From: Bacteroidota bacterium
GTDB taxonomy: Bacteria; Bacteroidota; Bacteroidia; UKL13-3
DNA: 34,233 bases
NCBI GenBank assembly: GCA_030680835.1
Contig: JAUXUD010000024.1
Coordinates: forward strand, 1-34,233
Reading direction: 5' to 3'
Shown here piece by piece: positions 33,364 through 34,233 of this stretch. The position numbers were made by a program, and so were the translations under genes. The stretch's first letter is position 1. Each line of letters opens with the position of its first letter. The notes under the pieces were generated by a model. The model searched no databases. It was given only the letters and a program-made list of their open reading frames with translations, and was not told where the DNA came from.

Positions 33364-33371
33364 TACCTTTG
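33364..33371 (+). promoter_or_regulatory. -7 box of panB
   Basis: TACCTTTG fits TAnnTTTG exactly and ends 17 bp before the ATG at 33389. No TTG is present at the usual -33 distance; one lies only 9 bp upstream of the box. Confidence 0.45.
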
Positions 33372-33388
33372 AAACCTAAACTTTTTGC

Positions 33389-34204
33389 ATGAGTACCTAT
33401 AAAGAAGTAAAAAAAGTAACCACCCACACAATTATTGAAATGAAAATGCGTGGGGAGAAAATAAGCATGCTCACTGCCTATGACTACAGCATGGCTAAAA
33501 TTTTTGATGCTGCCAAAATAGATGTTTTATTGGTTGGGGATTCGGCATCAAATGTGATGCATGGACATGAAACCACTTTGCCCATTACATTAGACCAGAT
33601 GATATCACACGCTGCATCTGTGATAAAAGCCATTTCACGAGCTTTGGTTGTGGTTGATTTACCTTTTGGCTCTTATCAGGGGAATTCGAAAGAAGCTCTG
33701 GTTTCATCAATACGGATTATGAAGGAAGCCGAAGCCCACGCGGTGAAACTGGAAGGTGGTGAAGAGGTAGTTGATTCAGTTAAAAGAATTCTTACTGCAG
33801 GTATTCCGGTTATGGGGCATTTGGGATTAACTCCACAAAGTATTTATAAGTTTGGAACCTACGAAGTAAGGGCAAAAGAAGAAGCAGAAGCTGATAAATT
33901 ATTGCATGATGCAAGATTGCTGGAAGAGGCTGGATGTTTTGCCATTGTGCTTGAAAAAATACCCTCAAAACTAGCCAAAAAAGTAGCTCAAATGGTAAAG
34001 ATACCAATTATTGGAATTGGTGCCGGTCCTTACGTTGATGGCCAGGTTTTGGTAAGCCATGACATGCTCGGTATCAACAAGGAATTTTCACCCAAATTTC
34101 TGCGCCGTTATTTAAACCTTTACGATGATATAAAAGGAGCTGTGGAGCAATATGTGGCTGATGTGAAGTCGGTTGATTTTCCAAATGAAAAAGAACAATA
34201 TTAA
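33389..34204 (+). CDS. panB: 3-methyl-2-oxobutanoate hydroxymethyltransferase
   Basis: The 271-residue protein is a full-length PanB. The TIM barrel shows [16 protein letters not shown] near residues 27-42, [17 protein letters not shown] near 49-65 (metal-binding aspartate), [10 protein letters not shown] near 86-95, [23 protein letters not shown] near 138-151, VLEKIP with the catalytic glutamate, and [18 protein letters not shown]. It transfers a hydroxymethyl group from methylene-tetrahydrofolate to 2-oxoisovalerate, the first step of pantothenate and coenzyme A synthesis, in the cytosol. A 7-bp repeat array begins directly at its stop codon. Confidence 0.96.
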   Translation: MSTYKEVKKVTTHTIIEMKMRGEKISMLTAYDYSMAKIFDAAKIDVLLVGDSASNVMHGHETTLPITLDQMISHAASVIKAISRALVVVDLPFGSYQGNSKEALVSSIRIMKEAEAHAVKLEGGEEVVDSVKRILTAGIPVMGHLGLTPQSIYKFGTYEVRAKEEAEADKLLHDARLLEEAGCFAIVLEKIPSKLAKKVAQMVKIPIIGIGAGPYVDGQVLVSHDMLGINKEFSPKFLRRYLNLYDDIKGAVEQYVADVKSVDFPNEKEQY

Positions 34205-34233
34205 TGTACGATGTACGATGTACGATGTACAAT
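34205..34233 (-). repeat. Start of a second GTACATC heptamer array, cut by the window edge
   Basis: Directly after the panB TAA the sequence continues with TGTACGA repeats and a final TGTACAAT. Read on the minus strand this is GTACATT followed by GTACATC units, the same heptamer as at 22926-23130 but in the opposite orientation. About four units are visible before the window ends. Confidence 0.9.

Overview
This window comes from a member of the Bacteroidota. Three secreted proteins end in type IX secretion (T9SS) sorting domains, which each carry a 'YPNP' motif. Several genes follow promoters of the TTG-N19-TAnnTTTG type used by this phylum. Its lipoproteins, single-domain asparaginase, fused-gamma/alpha KorA and hpt/adk/obg neighbourhood fit as well. 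I cannot name a genus. The DNA is AT-rich, and no tRNA, rRNA, transposase, integrase or CRISPR was seen.

Layout. (1) 1-4750 is a gene-poor accessory stretch. It holds two unknown secreted proteins (176-829, 1006-1533), a small membrane protein, a small lipoprotein, and DUF2200 and DUF3144 proteins. These are separated by long non-coding spans rich in imperfect palindromes. The two secreted-protein genes look like single-gene cassettes bounded by attC-like hairpins. (2) 4819-14735 is a metabolic block dominated by peptide use: a GlcD-type FAD oxidase, a secreted DPP IV-type peptidase, a POT di/tripeptide symporter, an OPT oligopeptide transporter, a PqqD-like protein and the cytosolic dipeptidase PepD. 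(3) 14795-23626 holds a DEDDy exonuclease, a T9SS protein, a GT4 glycosyltransferase, hypoxanthine phosphoribosyltransferase, a T9SS protein with duplicated DNRLRE domains, adenylate kinase, Obg GTPase and a one-domain asparaginase. (4) 23940-34233 holds korAB (2-oxoacid:ferredoxin oxidoreductase), a large T9SS protein with a CxxCH motif, a Dabb-domain protein, dnaK, a DUF4249-like lipoprotein and panB.

How the genes fit together. The peptide block forms a plausible chain: DPP IV trims peptides outside the cytoplasm, POT and OPT import them, and PepD finishes them inside. The PqqD-like protein is co-transcribed with PepD, 5 bp apart; its domain family binds peptides in other systems. Purine salvage (hpt), adenylate kinase and Obg sit near each other, but a T9SS gene on the opposite strand lies between hpt and adk.

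The most unusual content is non-coding. A 28-unit array of a 7-bp repeat (GTACATC/GTACATT) fills the convergent gap between obg and the asparaginase gene. The same heptamer, in the opposite orientation, begins directly after the panB stop codon and runs off the window. A second, degenerate 7-bp pyrimidine array lies in another convergent gap. A 15-bp tandem repeat directly upstream of obg encodes a small in-frame leader ORF. A long imperfect inverted repeat spans the dnaK 3' end and contains a 20-bp palindrome that has a close copy near position 2840. The cassette-like structures at the left end are the best candidate for an undescribed mobile system.
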